This document shows, one piece after another, positions 1-10,228 of a stretch of DNA of 64,000 bases; the stretch's first letter is position 1, and every line of letters begins with the position of its first letter. Made by a program: the position numbers and the translations under genes. Source of the stretch: an uncultured Oceanospirillales bacterium (lineage in GTDB: Bacteria; Pseudomonadota; Gammaproteobacteria; Xanthomonadales; SZUA-36); the NCBI GenBank assembly GCA_913055655.1, contig CAJXKA010000001.1, positions 558,001-622,000 on the forward strand. Direction: 5' to 3'. A model generated the notes under the pieces. It had not been told where the DNA came from, ran no database searches, and saw only the letters and a list, made by a program, of their open reading frames with translations.

Positions 1-1
1 A

Positions 2-3000
2 CACCGCAGAAGGGCTGTATGTCATTTTGAGGACAATAAGGGCGACCCCGTTTGGGTGCTGGGTTCCAGTAGTGGCGAGCCTGTCGCAAGCAATACCAAC
101 TACTGCCTGAGGTACCTGAACCGGGGGAGGCAACCCAATTCGATCGGTTCTCCCTCGTTCGTCTGGCACGATTCTGGATGCGTTTCATCGCAAACAGCGA
201 CCTCGTCCAACCGCAATTCCCGTCGCTATTACCAGGGTGACAATACGATGCGTTTCTGGGCCAGTTTCACGTTGCCCGGTTCTTCGATCGCGTCCGGTTC
301 ACTAAGCCTAGGTTCCAGCGGGACGCCTGCCTCGCTCTCCAAACGTGCCAACTTTCACGGTATTGAATATAGCTTTTCCGGCGGCAACAGCTGCGAACTG
401 ACAGCGACCGCCCAGAATTGCACGGTGACATTGAACTGGTTCACCGATGGCGACTATCCGAACGCGACGGCGTATATGTACAAATCAGGCGGCAGTCGAA
501 CAAAAATCAAAACGTCGACTGACCCTGCAATGCTCAATCAGCCCTGGAGTGTGACTGAACCTGGAAGTTATACGTTTGAACTTCGAATGGGAAACAGCCC
601 GTCCTCCACGAAGATTGCGGCTTCGACAACCTATACGGTGACGGATGACATAGTCGTGACGTCGCCACCGCCCAAACCGCATACGCTATACGGCCTCTGG
701 TGGGTGCCTGCAGACAAGAAGTACTACATTCGGTGGTCTCAGGACCAGGTCAGTTCGGTTGACAATTTTCAACTGCAGGAAATTCGACCGGATGGAACAA
801 GTTCGACCTACAGTGACGTCGCTGGTACCAGTAATGGCCAACGATGGTTCAACAGATCATCGTCCTTTCTATCGGGCAGGTATCGCTACCGAGTGAGAGC
901 CTGCAATGAAGCTGGATGTTCGGGATGGACGGCCTATATGGATTGGTATTTGGAAGAGCCCTCGCTGCAAACCGTCTATTTCCGCGATTTTGAAGGTTTC
1001 GCGGGATTCACTGGGGATCCTGAAGGTACTGACGCGGTAGTGAATGGCGACCAGGGCCGCTGGAATCGTGGAAATCCGGTTCAGGTTTCCTCTGGCGGCG
1101 TGATCTATCAGCCCAACCTGACGGTCAGCGGAAATTACGCGATGGTGACGGCGAGTGGCTCTGGCGCCAATGCATGGATCAAGGAGGTCGATGGCGGCTC
1201 AACGACCACCCAAACCGGTGCGTTCACGATGCCCGTCTGCAATTACGGTTGCCTGGCCCGGCTTCATTACTACCTGGCGCATGATAGTACCGGAAGGTGG
1301 GAAGATTACTTCAGGGTGTTCGTGGTCAAATCGAACGGGAGCAAAGAAAGAGTACTTGAACAGCGCGGCAACTGGACCAACAGAAGCGCTGAGTGGCGAC
1401 AGGCCAGTTTTGACCTGACTCGTTTTGCCGGACAGTCTATCCGGTTGAGGTTTGAGGCTCGTGACGGCCCGAAAAAAGACTCCATTATCGAAGCTGGTTT
1501 CGACGACCTGCATGTGGTGCAAGTCACGAATGCCAGCCCCGTTGTCAACCATCCAGGCAACAAGCAGCATTACAACGGCAACACCGCCTCGTTCACTGTA
1601 GGCATATCAGACGCGGATCACGCCGTAGGGGATCTCACGATTACTGCCGGCGGCCAACCCGGCAATATCGCGTTCAATGCCGGTACTCGTCGGTTCAGCG
1701 GCACTGTCAATGCCACCGTAGGAAACCGTACCGTCACCGTCACCGCCACGGACCCGCTGGGTGCCAGCGGAAGCCGGTCGTTTACGTGGACGGTATTGAA
1801 CACACCCCCAGTTCTCACGAAACCGGCGAACCGCTCTAACGACGAAGGCCAGTGGGTGTCGTTCTATCTCTCGGCCTCCGACATCGACCCCGGCCAAAGC
1901 CTTTCGTACGCAGGTTCCAACCTGCCACCCGGCCTGTCCGTGAACAGCTCCAGCGGCCGCATCTCCGGGACGATCCAGTCCGGCGCGATGAGTGGCAGCC
2001 CGTACTCGGTCACGGTCACCGCCAACGATGGCAAAGGTGGCACCAACGCCAAAACCTTCACCTGGACCGTGGCAGGTAACCGTGCCCCGAACCTGACGAA
2101 CCCGGGCTCTCGATCAGGCAAGAACGGAAACGCGGTGTCGTTGCAACTAAGCGCATCCGACCCCGACAGCGACCCGCTGACCTGGAGTGGCAGCGGCCTG
2201 CCGAACGGCCTCTCACTTTCGTCCAGCGGGCGGATCACCGGCAGTCTGAACGACTCCGTGGGTACGCACGCCGTCAACATCCAGGTGCAGGACACCGGCG
2301 GCCTGACCGACTCAGTCAACTTCAACTGGACGATCAACAACACCGCGCCCACCCTGCCGGCGATTTCCAACAAGTCCCACGATGAGGGCGACTCGGTATC
2401 GATAACGCTCAGCGCGTCCGACCCGGACCCCAGCGATTCCCTGAGCTGGTCCGCGACGGGGCTGCCTGGCGGACTGTCGATCAACAGTTCAACGGGTCGG
2501 ATCAGTGGCACGGTCGCAAATGGCGCCGCTGACTCGAGCCCATTCTCGGTTACCGTCACGGTCGCTGATGCAAACGGCGCCGACGGCTCACGTACGTTCA
2601 GTTGGACGATTGAAGATTCAACCCCGCCGGTACTGGCATGCCCCGCACCTGCTGGCGCGTCGGCCAGCGCGTACGCACAGGTTTCGCTGCCGCTTGGGCC
2701 GGGAAGTCATTTCACCGATGTCCCTGCCTCGCACCATGCGTATGACTGGGTAGAATCCGCCCATGTTTCGGGCGCCATGGACGGATGCAGGACAAATCCG
2801 TCCAAATTCTGCCCATCAGCGGAAGTCACGCGCGGAGCGATGGCGGAGTCAATATTGCGAGCGGCCGAAGGCCCGACCTACGTCCCTCCCTCATGCGTGG
2901 CGGGCTCAGAGACGTTCTCTGACATGACGGCCTCAAGCCAGGAATGTGCCTGGGTCCAGGAACTCGCTTCTCGCGGCGCGGTGAAATCCTGCACATCGGG

Positions 3001-6000
3001 TAAATACTGCCCGTTGGGTTCGGTCAACCAGGCCGAACTGGCGAAATCCCTGCTCAAGACTATCGAAGGTCATGAATACACACCGCCTGCGCCAGTTGGT
3101 TATTTCAGTGATGTCCCCGCCAGTGACGAGCGAGCGGCCTGGGTGGAGGAAGCCGCTGCGCGCGGCATTGTCACCGGATGCGGCGGCACCGGAACGCAAT
3201 TCTGCCCGGACGACCCGGTAACGCGAGCTCAGATGGCGACCAGCCTTGTCGAGGCATTCGATCTGCCCATGTCGTTTGGCATCAACCGAGTGGCCGGCGA
3301 CCTGGACAGCAACAATGAGCTACCACCGCTCCTGAGCGGCGACCCGATTGAGCTGGATGCGGCGCAGGCACAAAGCATGGGGCCGGAAACCATCATGGCG
3401 CTCGACTGGGCGGAACGACACTCCCCCAATACGTCATTAGCGGCTCATGGCAACAACTTGCTTGGGGATTCGATTGATCCGAAGTCAGGTCGCCTGACAT
3501 TCGAGAACGTGGACGTTTCGTTGCCTGGCAATTCCGGCCTGGCGGTCGAGATTCGGCGCCGCCTCAATCCCAGCCAGATGCAAAGCGGCGAGTTCTACGA
3601 CTGGCAACTGGCGATCCCGACAATCAGCACGAAGATTCTGGAAGACGAGTGGATCGCCGGGAATCGTTGGGGACAGAACCGTTGCAGTGGCTCACTTCAA
3701 AGCGCGATTCCCGATGCCGCCTGGCCGACATTTTGGGGTGGATCAGTGATTCCGGCCAACAAGTACAGCGATGGTGTAATGCTCGATGTCCCGGGCCGGA
3801 CCACCAGCCAGGTACTTGACAAGTCGACCAGCGCAGCCTGGCCGGCAAGCGCCGACAAGGTGACCGCGGATGGCTGGTACCTGGAATGTATCGCGAATAT
3901 CGACGGGACGGGCACGGATGGTTTCGTCGCAATCGCGCCAAATGGCGACCGGTATACCTTTGATGTGGTCGTCGACTCCGGAACGAGAAAGTCCGAATAC
4001 GACATCTGGCAGGTCGACCTGAATACGCCGGGCCAGCCGTTCGTGAAGTGGAAGGAAATGGGCGTCTACTACGACGTGCTGGGCGTATCCAGCGTCACCG
4101 ACGTCCACGGCAACGAGGTCACGTACCAGTACGGCGGCGATGGGCTGCTGGACAGCATCGAAGCGAACGATGGACGACGCATAGAGATCAGTCGTGTCAA
4201 TCGCCTGGTTCAGACGGTCACTGCCAATCCGGGCACCGGAGACCAGCGCCAATGGTCTTACGGCTATGACGGTAAGGCCGTAACCTCCTACGCGCCGCCA
4301 CCGGCGGGCGACCCCAATGGCCCACCCGGCACCCAGTCGGAAACCTGGGGCACGCTGACGGAAGTCACGCGCCCGGATGGCCGGAAATGGCAGTATGACC
4401 TGGCCAACCTGCAGGTGCGCGCGGTCCCGGGCGGACAGTACAACGGCTACGACTGCGAACAGCTGACCAAAACCGTCGGTGTAACGCATCCGGACGGTGT
4501 GACCGGGACGTTCAGTATCGCGGAGCGGGCACTACATCTCGGTGCGGGCGCCACGAACTCTAGCGCGCCATACTGCCCCAATTCCTCGCTCGGTCAGCGT
4601 TCCAGTACTCAGGTATCGGATGTCATGGCGGTGACCAGCAAGTCGCTGTCCAGCCCGAGCATGGCGACCATGACCTGGACCTACGCGTACCTGAGTAACG
4701 GCGTCGACATTGAAACGACCATTACCCGGCCCGACGGCACGGTGGAAGTACTCGTTCACCCGACCCCGTTTGACTTCGCGACCCCGAGGGCGCACGCCAG
4801 GCTGGTGGAATCGAGCGTCTACGCGACCGCCGCGCTCTCCACCCCGGTCGAAGTGAGGGAATACACCTACATCCAGGACGACAGCAGCGCGGGTTCGAGT
4901 TTCATCCTGAATTCCACCCAGGACACCTACAGGCCAGTCCACTCACGCGAAACAACGATCACACGAGGAAGTGACTGGTACAAGACCCGCAACAGCTACG
5001 TCACCAACCGCTCCAGCGCGACCTACAGTTATGGCCATCCGACCAGGGTCGAGAAATGGTCTAGCCTGGGCGGCGGCACGCGGGTCACGGATATCACCTA
5101 CCTGAAGGACGCCGACGACTGGATTCTGGGTCTCACCGACACCGTCACGAAGAACAACAAACTGTTCGATGACTTCGGTTATGACTCGAAAGGTCGCATG
5201 ACATCGCACAAGCGGTTCGGCGTCACCGTCGCCACGGTCGGCTACTACACCAGCGGCGTCCAGGCCGGCCAGCCGAGCTGGCACAGGGATGCCCTGAACC
5301 GGGAAACGACCTTCTCGAACTACAAGCGGGGCATACCCCAAACCGTCGTTCGCGCGGACGATTCATCGTTCACCCGCGTCGTCGACGGAAACGGCTGGGT
5401 GACCAGTGAGACCAACCCGAGAGGCTACACGACGGGCTACCAGTACGACGATATTGGCCGCCTCACGACAATCGACCGCCATTCCCGCTGGACCGACACG
5501 AGCATTACCTACGCGTACAGCAACGGCAACGTGGTCCAGACGGCCACGCGCGGACCCGAACGAACCACAACCACCTACGACGCCATGCTGCGTCCGACCC
5601 GCGTCCGCCAGCAGGCACTCAGCGGTGGCGGCGGCAGTATCTACACCGATACCGAGTACGACGAAATGGGCCGCGTGGTCTTCAAGTCCCTACCGTCCGC
5701 TTCGGCCGGTTCCCCGATCGGTGTTGAAACCGACTACGACACGCTCGGACGGGTCAAGCAGACCCGCGAAACCGCGTCCGGCGGCGGCACGACGAATTAC
5801 GCTTACCTGAGCGGCAACAGAACGCGAGTCACCGACCCCGAAGGTAACGTCACCACTCGCACCCTGGGCGGCTACGGCGACCCGGGCGACGGCAATGTCG
5901 TCAAGGAACAGAAGCCGGAAGGCATCACCGTCGACTACAGCCACGACATCTACGGCAATGTGACCCTGATCGCCCAGGCCAGGGCCGGCGGCGGGACGCA

Positions 6001-8113
6001 CGACAGCGCGTTCTACTACGACACCCGCCTGCGCCTGTGCCGCCGCTCCGTGCCGGAGACCGGCGACACGCTGTACGCGTACAACAACGCCGACGAGATG
6101 ACCTCGTACGCCGAAGGCCAGTCCGCCGGCACCGCCTGCGCGACGCCACCGTCGGCATCGAGGGTGAACCTCGGCTACGACGCCATGGGCCGCCTGGAGA
6201 CGACCGACTACCCGAGCGGCACGCCGGACATCGTCCGTGGCTACGATGACAACGGCAACCTGGTGTCCATCGACCGAGGCAACGTCAGCTGGGACTACCT
6301 GATCAACGATGGTGACCTGCTGAACATCGCGACCCTGACCGTCGACGGCCAGACCTACGTATACGACCCGCACTGGGACGACCATGGCCGTATGGACGAA
6401 CTGGTGTACCCCAGCGGCAACACCTACACCTATTACAACGACGGCCTGGGCCGCCCATCCTGCATCGAGCACGACGGCGGCGGCTACGTCCGCGACATCA
6501 CCTGGCACCCCAACGGCAAGATCGCCGCGCTGACGCGCGGCAACGACGAGCCCTACGCCCAGGGCCTGAACGCCCGCCAGCTGGTGGATTCGATCGCGAG
6601 CTACGGCGAGACCCTGAACTACTTCTATGACGGCAACGGCCGGGTCACGGACATCGTCGCCCAACTGGACAGCGCCAACGACCGCGTGTTCGGCTACGAC
6701 GGCGCCGGCCGCCTTGACGAGGCCTACGGCCCCTGGGGCACCGGCAGCTACGCCTACGACCCGCTGGGCAACATCACCCAGAAGAAGCTCGGCGGCCGCA
6801 CGGTGGATATCGAATACGACGCCCTCAACCGCGTCGACCGCGTGCGCGACACCGCCGCCGGCGGCAACTGGCGCAACTACGCCCATGACGCCCGCGGCAA
6901 CGTCACCGGCGACGCCATTCACGGCTTCATCTACGACCACGCCAACCAGCCCGTCAGCCTTAGCGGCTCTGACAGCGGCAGCTACACCTACGACGGCCAC
7001 CTCAGGCGCGTGAAGCAGGTCGTCAACGGCGAGACCATCTACTCGATTTACGACCGGGATGGCGCGCTGCTGACAAGGGACAACGCCACCACCGGCGAGA
7101 TCACCGACTACGTCTCAGTGGGCGGCCAGACGTTCGTGCGCCTGAAGGACGGCGAACCCACGTACCCGCTCAACGACCACCTGGGCACGGCGCTGATGGT
7201 GGCGGACCAGTCCGGCACGATCACCAGCACGCAGCAGTACCAGTACACGCCGTTCGGCGAAACCTGGGGCGCGCTGAGCCCGCCGGGCGAGAACGACGAG
7301 CAGGGCTACACCGGCCACGTCGAGGACGCGACCGGCCTGACCTACATGCAGGCGCGGTATTTTGATCCGGTGATGGGGCGGTTTTTGTCGGCGGATCCGG
7401 TGGGGTATGCGGATCAGCTCAACCTGTATTCATATGTACATAACGATCCGCTGAACTTCATGGATCCGAATGGGATGTGGTCGGTAGGCGGATGTAAGGA
7501 CAACGGAGCTGGTGGATACATGTGTACGGGGTCACCCCCGAGCAGGAGTGACAGCACTTCCAGTTCCAGTAAGAATGAAGCTGATGCCAACGATTATTCG
7601 GATATGTGGATTAATTCTGGCGCCCGACGTTCGGCTGCCCGACGTGCAACTGCCGAGCGAGGTTCTTCGGAAATGCCGGTTTTGGGGCCTGGAGCTTATA
7701 CCATAGTTGTTGATTCTGTCGCGGTAACTCCAGGGCCTGTCATGATGGAAGTTGGAGATATTTGGGTGATGGACTCCAAGAAAAGGCAGGTGCTTCATTA
7801 TGGATACTCGGGCTTTGGGGCAAGTGTCGGAGTTGGCGCTGCTGTTTCAAGAGAGTTTGGAATGATATATCTCTCAAATGCTTCTGCAATTGAAGGGTTT
7901 TCCTTCTCATTAGAACGTGATGCCGTTGTGGGATCTGGTGTGACAGGCACTTTTTCAGTTCCAGTGCTGCCGTTGAACCCAAAATCAAGTTCAGCTACCG
8001 GTGGTATAGGGATTGGATTTAATGTTGGTGCTGGCACAATAGGCACTTACACTCGGTTTAAGAAGGCGTATGGCTATGATAAAGCACCAGCGCACGTACC
8101 GGTGGGGCAGTAA
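2..8113 (+). CDS. Giant RHS/YD-repeat polymorphic-toxin-like surface protein, 5' truncated
   Basis: The frame is open to the left window edge, so the GTG at 56 is probably internal and the true start lies outside. Modules in order by nucleotide: a jelly-roll/MAM-like region at about 960-1530; four putative-Ig (cadherin-like) repeats at about 1540-2620, each with a GLPxGLSxxSSxGRISG-type core; three SLH-like modules at about 2707-3265, each with paired cysteines and an FCP or YCP motif; then YD/RHS repeats at about 4080-7130. The RHS core hallmark (DHLGTALMVADQSG ... ARYFDPVMGRFLSADPVGY ... DPNG) ends near 7475. The last 210 residues are unrelated to the core and AT-richer, as expected of an exchangeable C-terminal effector domain. 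Such proteins form a shell enclosing a C-terminal toxin. No toxin motif is recognised in this tail, so its activity is unknown. Confidence 0.9.
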   Translation, partial: HRRRAVCHFEDNKGDPVWVLGSSSGEPVASNTNYCLRYLNRGRQPNSIGSPSFVWHDSGCVSSQTATSSNRNSRRYYQGDNTMRFWASFTLPGSSIASGSLSLGSSGTPASLSKRANFHGIEYSFSGGNSCELTATAQNCTVTLNWFTDGDYPNATAYMYKSGGSRTKIKTSTDPAMLNQPWSVTEPGSYTFELRMGNSPSSTKIAASTTYTVTDDIVVTSPPPKPHTLYGLWWVPADKKYYIRWSQDQVSSVDNFQLQEIRPDGTSSTYSDVAGTSNGQRWFNRSSSFLSGRYRYRVRACNEAGCSGWTAYMDWYLEEPSLQTVYFRDFEGFAGFTGDPEGTDAVVNGDQGRWNRGNPVQVSSGGVIYQPNLTVSGNYAMVTASGSGANAWIKEVDGGSTTTQTGAFTMPVCNYGCLARLHYYLAHDSTGRWEDYFRVFVVKSNGSKERVLEQRGNWTNRSAEWRQASFDLTRFAGQSIRLRFEARDGPKKDSIIEAGFDDLHVVQVTNASPVVNHPGNKQHYNGNTASFTVGISDADHAVGDLTITAGGQPGNIAFNAGTRRFSGTVNATVGNRTVTVTATDPLGASGSRSFTWTVLNTPPVLTKPANRSNDEGQWVSFYLSASDIDPGQSLSYAGSNLPPGLSVNSSSGRISGTIQSGAMSGSPYSVTVTANDGKGGTNAKTFTWTVAGNRAPNLTNPGSRSGKNGNAVSLQLSASDPDSDPLTWSGSGLPNGLSLSSSGRITGSLNDSVGTHAVNIQVQDTGGLTDSVNFNWTINNTAPTLPAISNKSHDEGDSVSITLSASDPDPSDSLSWSATGLPGGLSINSSTGRISGTVANGAADSSPFSVTVTVADANGADGSRTFSWTIEDSTPPVLACPAPAGASASAYAQVSLPLGPGSHFTDVPASHHAYDWVESAHVSGAMDGCRTNPSKFCPSAEVTRGAMAESILRAAEGPTYVPPSCVAGSETFSDMTASSQECAWVQELASRGAVKSCTSGKYCPLGSVNQAELAKSLLKTIEGHEYTPPAPVGYFSDVPASDERAAWVEEAAARGIVTGCGGTGTQFCPDDPVTRAQMATSLVEAFDLPMSFGINRVAGDLDSNNELPPLLSGDPIELDAAQAQSMGPETIMALDWAERHSPNTSLAAHGNNLLGDSIDPKSGRLTFENVDVSLPGNSGLAVEIRRRLNPSQMQSGEFYDWQLAIPTISTKILEDEWIAGNRWGQNRCSGSLQSAIPDAAWPTFWGGSVIPANKYSDGVMLDVPGRTTSQVLDKSTSAAWPASADKVTADGWYLECIANIDGTGTDGFVAIAPNGDRYTFDVVVDSGTRKSEYDIWQVDLNTPGQPFVKWKEMGVYYDVLGVSSVTDVHGNEVTYQYGGDGLLDSIEANDGRRIEISRVNRLVQTVTANPGTGDQRQWSYGYDGKAVTSYAPPPAGDPNGPPGTQSETWGTLTEVTRPDGRKWQYDLANLQVRAVPGGQYNGYDCEQLTKTVGVTHPDGVTGTFSIAERALHLGAGATNSSAPYCPNSSLGQRSSTQVSDVMAVTSKSLSSPSMATMTWTYAYLSNGVDIETTITRPDGTVEVLVHPTPFDFATPRAHARLVESSVYATAALSTPVEVREYTYIQDDSSAGSSFILNSTQDTYRPVHSRETTITRGSDWYKTRNSYVTNRSSATYSYGHPTRVEKWSSLGGGTRVTDITYLKDADDWILGLTDTVTKNNKLFDDFGYDSKGRMTSHKRFGVTVATVGYYTSGVQAGQPSWHRDALNRETTFSNYKRGIPQTVVRADDSSFTRVVDGNGWVTSETNPRGYTTGYQYDDIGRLTTIDRHSRWTDTSITYAYSNGNVVQTATRGPERTTTTYDAMLRPTRVRQQALSGGGGSIYTDTEYDEMGRVVFKSLPSASAGSPIGVETDYDTLGRVKQTRETASGGGTTNYAYLSGNRTRVTDPEGNVTTRTLGGYGDPGDGNVVKEQKPEGITVDYSHDIYGNVTLIAQARAGGGTHDSAFYYDTRLRLCRRSVPETGDTLYAYNNADEMTSYAEGQSAGTACATPPSASRVNLGYDAMGRLETTDYPSGTPDIVRGYDDNGNLVSIDRGNVSWDYLINDGDLLNIATLTVDGQTYVYDPHWDDHGRMDELVYPSGNTYTYYNDGLGRPSCIEHDGGGYVRDITWHPNGKIAALTRGNDEPYAQGLNARQLVDSIASYGETLNYFYDGNGRVTDIVAQLDSANDRVFGYDGAGRLDEAYGPWGTGSYAYDPLGNITQKKLGGRTVDIEYDALNRVDRVRDTAAGGNWRNYAHDARGNVTGDAIHGFIYDHANQPVSLSGSDSGSYTYDGHLRRVKQVVNGETIYSIYDRDGALLTRDNATTGEITDYVSVGGQTFVRLKDGEPTYPLNDHLGTALMVADQSGTITSTQQYQYTPFGETWGALSPPGENDEQGYTGHVEDATGLTYMQARYFDPVMGRFLSADPVGYADQLNLYSYVHNDPLNFMDPNGMWSVGGCKDNGAGGYMCTGSPPSRSDSTSSSSKNEADANDYSDMWINSGARRSAARRATAERGSSEMPVLGPGAYTIVVDSVAVTPGPVMMEVGDIWVMDSKKRQVLHYGYSGFGASVGVGAAVSREFGMIYLSNASAIEGFSFSLERDAVVGSGVTGTFSVPVLPLNPKSSSATGGIGIGFNVGAGTIGTYTRFKKAYGYDKAPAHVPVGQ
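6486..7461 (+). repeat. RHS core repeat, copy A (within the main gene)
   Basis: This segment recurs at 8453-9396 with a constant offset of 1,935 nt and no visible indel, and in part at 10229-10662 (offset 3,743). It encodes the end of the YD-repeat array and the RHS core up to the DPNG junction. Codon use is GC-rich and the copies differ by scattered single substitutions. Confidence 0.9.
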
Positions 8114-8117
8114 GTAT

Positions 8118-8384
8118 ATGGTGATTCTTAAATTTCTAATGTTGGCATTTTTTGTTTCTACGGCCTTTCACGGCTTTATTTCATGGACTGCGCGAACAAG
8201 TGGAGAGTCATTAAGCTCATCTGAACGACTGCATAGAACGCTGTTCGGCTTTCACACTGGGTCGTCAATCAGGGAAAACATTCGACCAAGGTTCGTAGCC
8301 CCGGCACTTTTTTTCCTCTGGATGAGGAACGTAAGCTTAATACTGTTTATTGTCTTTTCGATTGTTGAGTACGTTTTAAGATAA
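8118..8384 (+). CDS. Small membrane protein, candidate immunity protein for the main RHS tail
   Basis: The ATG at 8118 lies 4 nt after the RHS stop; the frame is open further upstream, but only inside the RHS gene. The 88-residue product has a hydrophobic N-terminal segment (MVILKFLMLAFFVSTAFHGF), a polar middle, and a second hydrophobic segment at the C-terminus (FLWMRNVSLILFIVFSIV), so two membrane passes are likely. Immunity genes conventionally sit directly after the RHS C-terminal domain, and a membrane immunity protein would suit a membrane-acting effector. The base composition is AT-rich like the RHS tail. No family is recognised; immunity is inferred from position alone. Confidence 0.55.
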   Translation: MVILKFLMLAFFVSTAFHGFISWTARTSGESLSSSERLHRTLFGFHTGSSIRENIRPRFVAPALFFLWMRNVSLILFIVFSIVEYVLR

Positions 8385-8452
8385 CCTTGAAATATGCTGG
8401 AGCCAGTAAACGGCTTTGATTGGTGAGATGTAAATTTGCGTTGTGATAATTC

Positions 8453-9396
8453 AAGATCGCCTCGCTGACGCGCGGCAACGACGAGCCGTACGCCCAGGGC
8501 CTGAACGCCCGCCAGCTGGTGGATTCGATCGCGAGCTACGGCGAGACCCTGAACTACTTCTACGACGGCAACGGCCGGGTCACGGACATCGTCGCCCAGT
8601 TCGATAGCGCCTACGACCGCGTGTTCGGCTACGACGGCGCCGGCCGCCTGGATAAAGCCTACGGCCCCTGGGGCACCGGCAGCTACACGTACGACCCGCT
8701 GGGCAACATCACCCAGAAGAAGCTGGGCGGCCGCACGGTCGATATCGAGTACGACGCCCTCAACCGCGTCGACCGCGTGCGCGACACTGCCGCCGGCGGC
8801 AGCTGGCGCGACTACGCCCATGACGCCCGCGGCAACGTCACCAGCGACGGCCGCCACGGCTTCACCTACGACCACGCCAACCAGCCGGTATCGATCAGCG
8901 ACACCGACAGCGGCAGCTACACCTACGACGGCCGCCTCAGGCGCGTGAAGCAGGTCGTGGGCGGCGAGACCATCTACTCGATTTACGGCCGGGATGGCGC
9001 GCTGCTGACAAGGGACAATGCCACCACCGGCGAGATCACCGACTACGTCTCAGTGGGCGGCCAGACGTTCGTGCGCCTGAAGGACGGCGAACCCACGTAC
9101 CCGCTCAACGACCACCTGGGCACGGCGCTGATGGTGGCGGACCAGTCCGGCACGATCACCAGCACGCAGCAGTACCAGTACACGCCGTTCGGCGAAACCT
9201 GGGGCGCGCTGAGCCCGCCGGGCGAGAACGACGAGCAGGGCTACACCGGCCACGTCGAGGACGCGACCGGCCTGACCTACATGCAGGCGCGGTATTTTGA
9301 TCCGGTGATGGGGCGGTTTTTGTCGGCGGATCCGGTGGGGTACGAGGATCAGTTGAACGTGTATGCATACGTGCATAACGATTCGATCAACATGAT
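8453..9396 (+). repeat. RHS core repeat, copy B (displaced tip)
   Basis: Begins abruptly at AAGATCGCC and aligns gap-free with 6518-7461. An in-frame stop lies just upstream at 8447-8449, so the copy is not fused to an intact N-terminal part. It ends at the DPNG junction, after which the sequence is unrelated to the main tail. Confidence 0.9.
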
Positions 9397-9946
9397 TGAT
9401 CCAAATGGTGAGTTTGGACTTTTGGGCGCGGCAGTTGGCGGTGTCTTTGGTATCGTTTCATCTGTTGCGGTACAGAAGTTTACAGGAGACAAAGAAATAA
9501 ATTGGGGAACGGTAGCAGCTGCCGGGGTGACAGGGGCAGTTGTAGGCGCTACAGGGGGACTGGCCGTAGCTGCAGCTTCGAAAATCGGACTGACTGGCTT
9601 AAGCGCCAAAGCGGCAGTCACCTTACCATCGGCGACAGTCGCGTACATTGGAGGCTCTGTTACTCAAATAATTGAGAACACCCAAAACAATGTACCAATG
9701 GAGGGAGTGCATTCGGCAGGTTTGACTAGTGCCGCAGGTACCGCACTTGGCGGTTACTTTGGGAATGTGGGAACAAGTCTGCTAACTAGATCGAATGTTA
9801 TGGGAGCATCAGGAAGTCTGGTCGGCGGAAAGCTCACTGCTGAAATTGCAGTAACAATTTCCCAAGAGATGACCACTCAAACAATTTCCGGACTAACTCA
9901 ATCTGAGAATCACTCTTGTATCGTGGAAGCTGGGCCATGTAACTGA
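8519..9946 (+). CDS. Orphan RHS tip with alternative C-terminal domain
   Basis: The reading frame starts within repeat copy B. The first start codon is a GTG at 8519 with no convincing Shine-Dalgarno, and homology begins upstream at 8453, so this is probably a displaced, silent tip and not an independent gene. It keeps the complete RHS core (DHLGTALMVADQSG, ARYFDPVMGRF, DPNG). The roughly 180-residue tail is Gly/Ala-rich and hydrophobic (LLGAAVGGVFGIVSSVAV; VTGAVVGATGGLAVAAA), different from the main gene's tail. Glycine-rich amphipathic stretches of this kind are common in pre-toxin linkers or membrane-active domains; the function is not determined. RHS loci often carry such displaced C-termini, which can replace the main tip by recombination across the core. 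Confidence 0.8.
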   Translation: MDSIASYGETLNYFYDGNGRVTDIVAQFDSAYDRVFGYDGAGRLDKAYGPWGTGSYTYDPLGNITQKKLGGRTVDIEYDALNRVDRVRDTAAGGSWRDYAHDARGNVTSDGRHGFTYDHANQPVSISDTDSGSYTYDGRLRRVKQVVGGETIYSIYGRDGALLTRDNATTGEITDYVSVGGQTFVRLKDGEPTYPLNDHLGTALMVADQSGTITSTQQYQYTPFGETWGALSPPGENDEQGYTGHVEDATGLTYMQARYFDPVMGRFLSADPVGYEDQLNVYAYVHNDSINMIDPNGEFGLLGAAVGGVFGIVSSVAVQKFTGDKEINWGTVAAAGVTGAVVGATGGLAVAAASKIGLTGLSAKAAVTLPSATVAYIGGSVTQIIENTQNNVPMEGVHSAGLTSAAGTALGGYFGNVGTSLLTRSNVMGASGSLVGGKLTAEIAVTISQEMTTQTISGLTQSENHSCIVEAGPCN

Positions 9947-9947
9947 A

Positions 9948-10202
9948 ATGAAAAATAGAACCAAGATAGTTGTCAGTTCAATGCTTAAGGCGCATCTTTT
10001 TTTATTCCTGATTGCGTTGTTTACGGTATTTCATGGACTGGTTTTTTCTGATGGAACTGCAAATGTAATGTTTTCGCAAGAATATCTAAGCAACCTGTTA
10101 GGCTACCCACTATTTTGGATACTTTACCTATCGGTATTGATTGCGTTTCTGGTAGGTGGGCTTATTAGGGCAAGTAAATGGAAGCCCAAGCTTTGGCAGT
10201 GA
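9948..10202 (+). CDS. Small membrane protein, candidate immunity protein for the orphan tip
   Basis: The ATG lies one base after the orphan-tip stop. The 84-residue product is strongly hydrophobic, with one segment around residues 13-33 (HLFLFLIALFTVFHGLVFS) and another around residues 52-72 (YPLFWILYLSVLIAFLVGGL), ending in a basic tail. The first segment resembles that of the 8118 gene in carrying a hydrophobic run followed by FHG. The placement directly behind a variable RHS tail suggests a cognate immunity role. This is inferred from context; no family is recognised. Confidence 0.55.
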   Translation: MKNRTKIVVSSMLKAHLFLFLIALFTVFHGLVFSDGTANVMFSQEYLSNLLGYPLFWILYLSVLIAFLVGGLIRASKWKPKLWQ

Positions 10203-10228
10203 GTTTGTCGAGTTCGTTAATTATGGAC

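Noticed and set aside
5690..7000. A 436-codon open frame on the minus strand inside the RHS gene
   Set aside because: Val/Ala-rich translation typical of an antisense frame in a GC-rich repeat region; the plus strand has clear RHS similarity.
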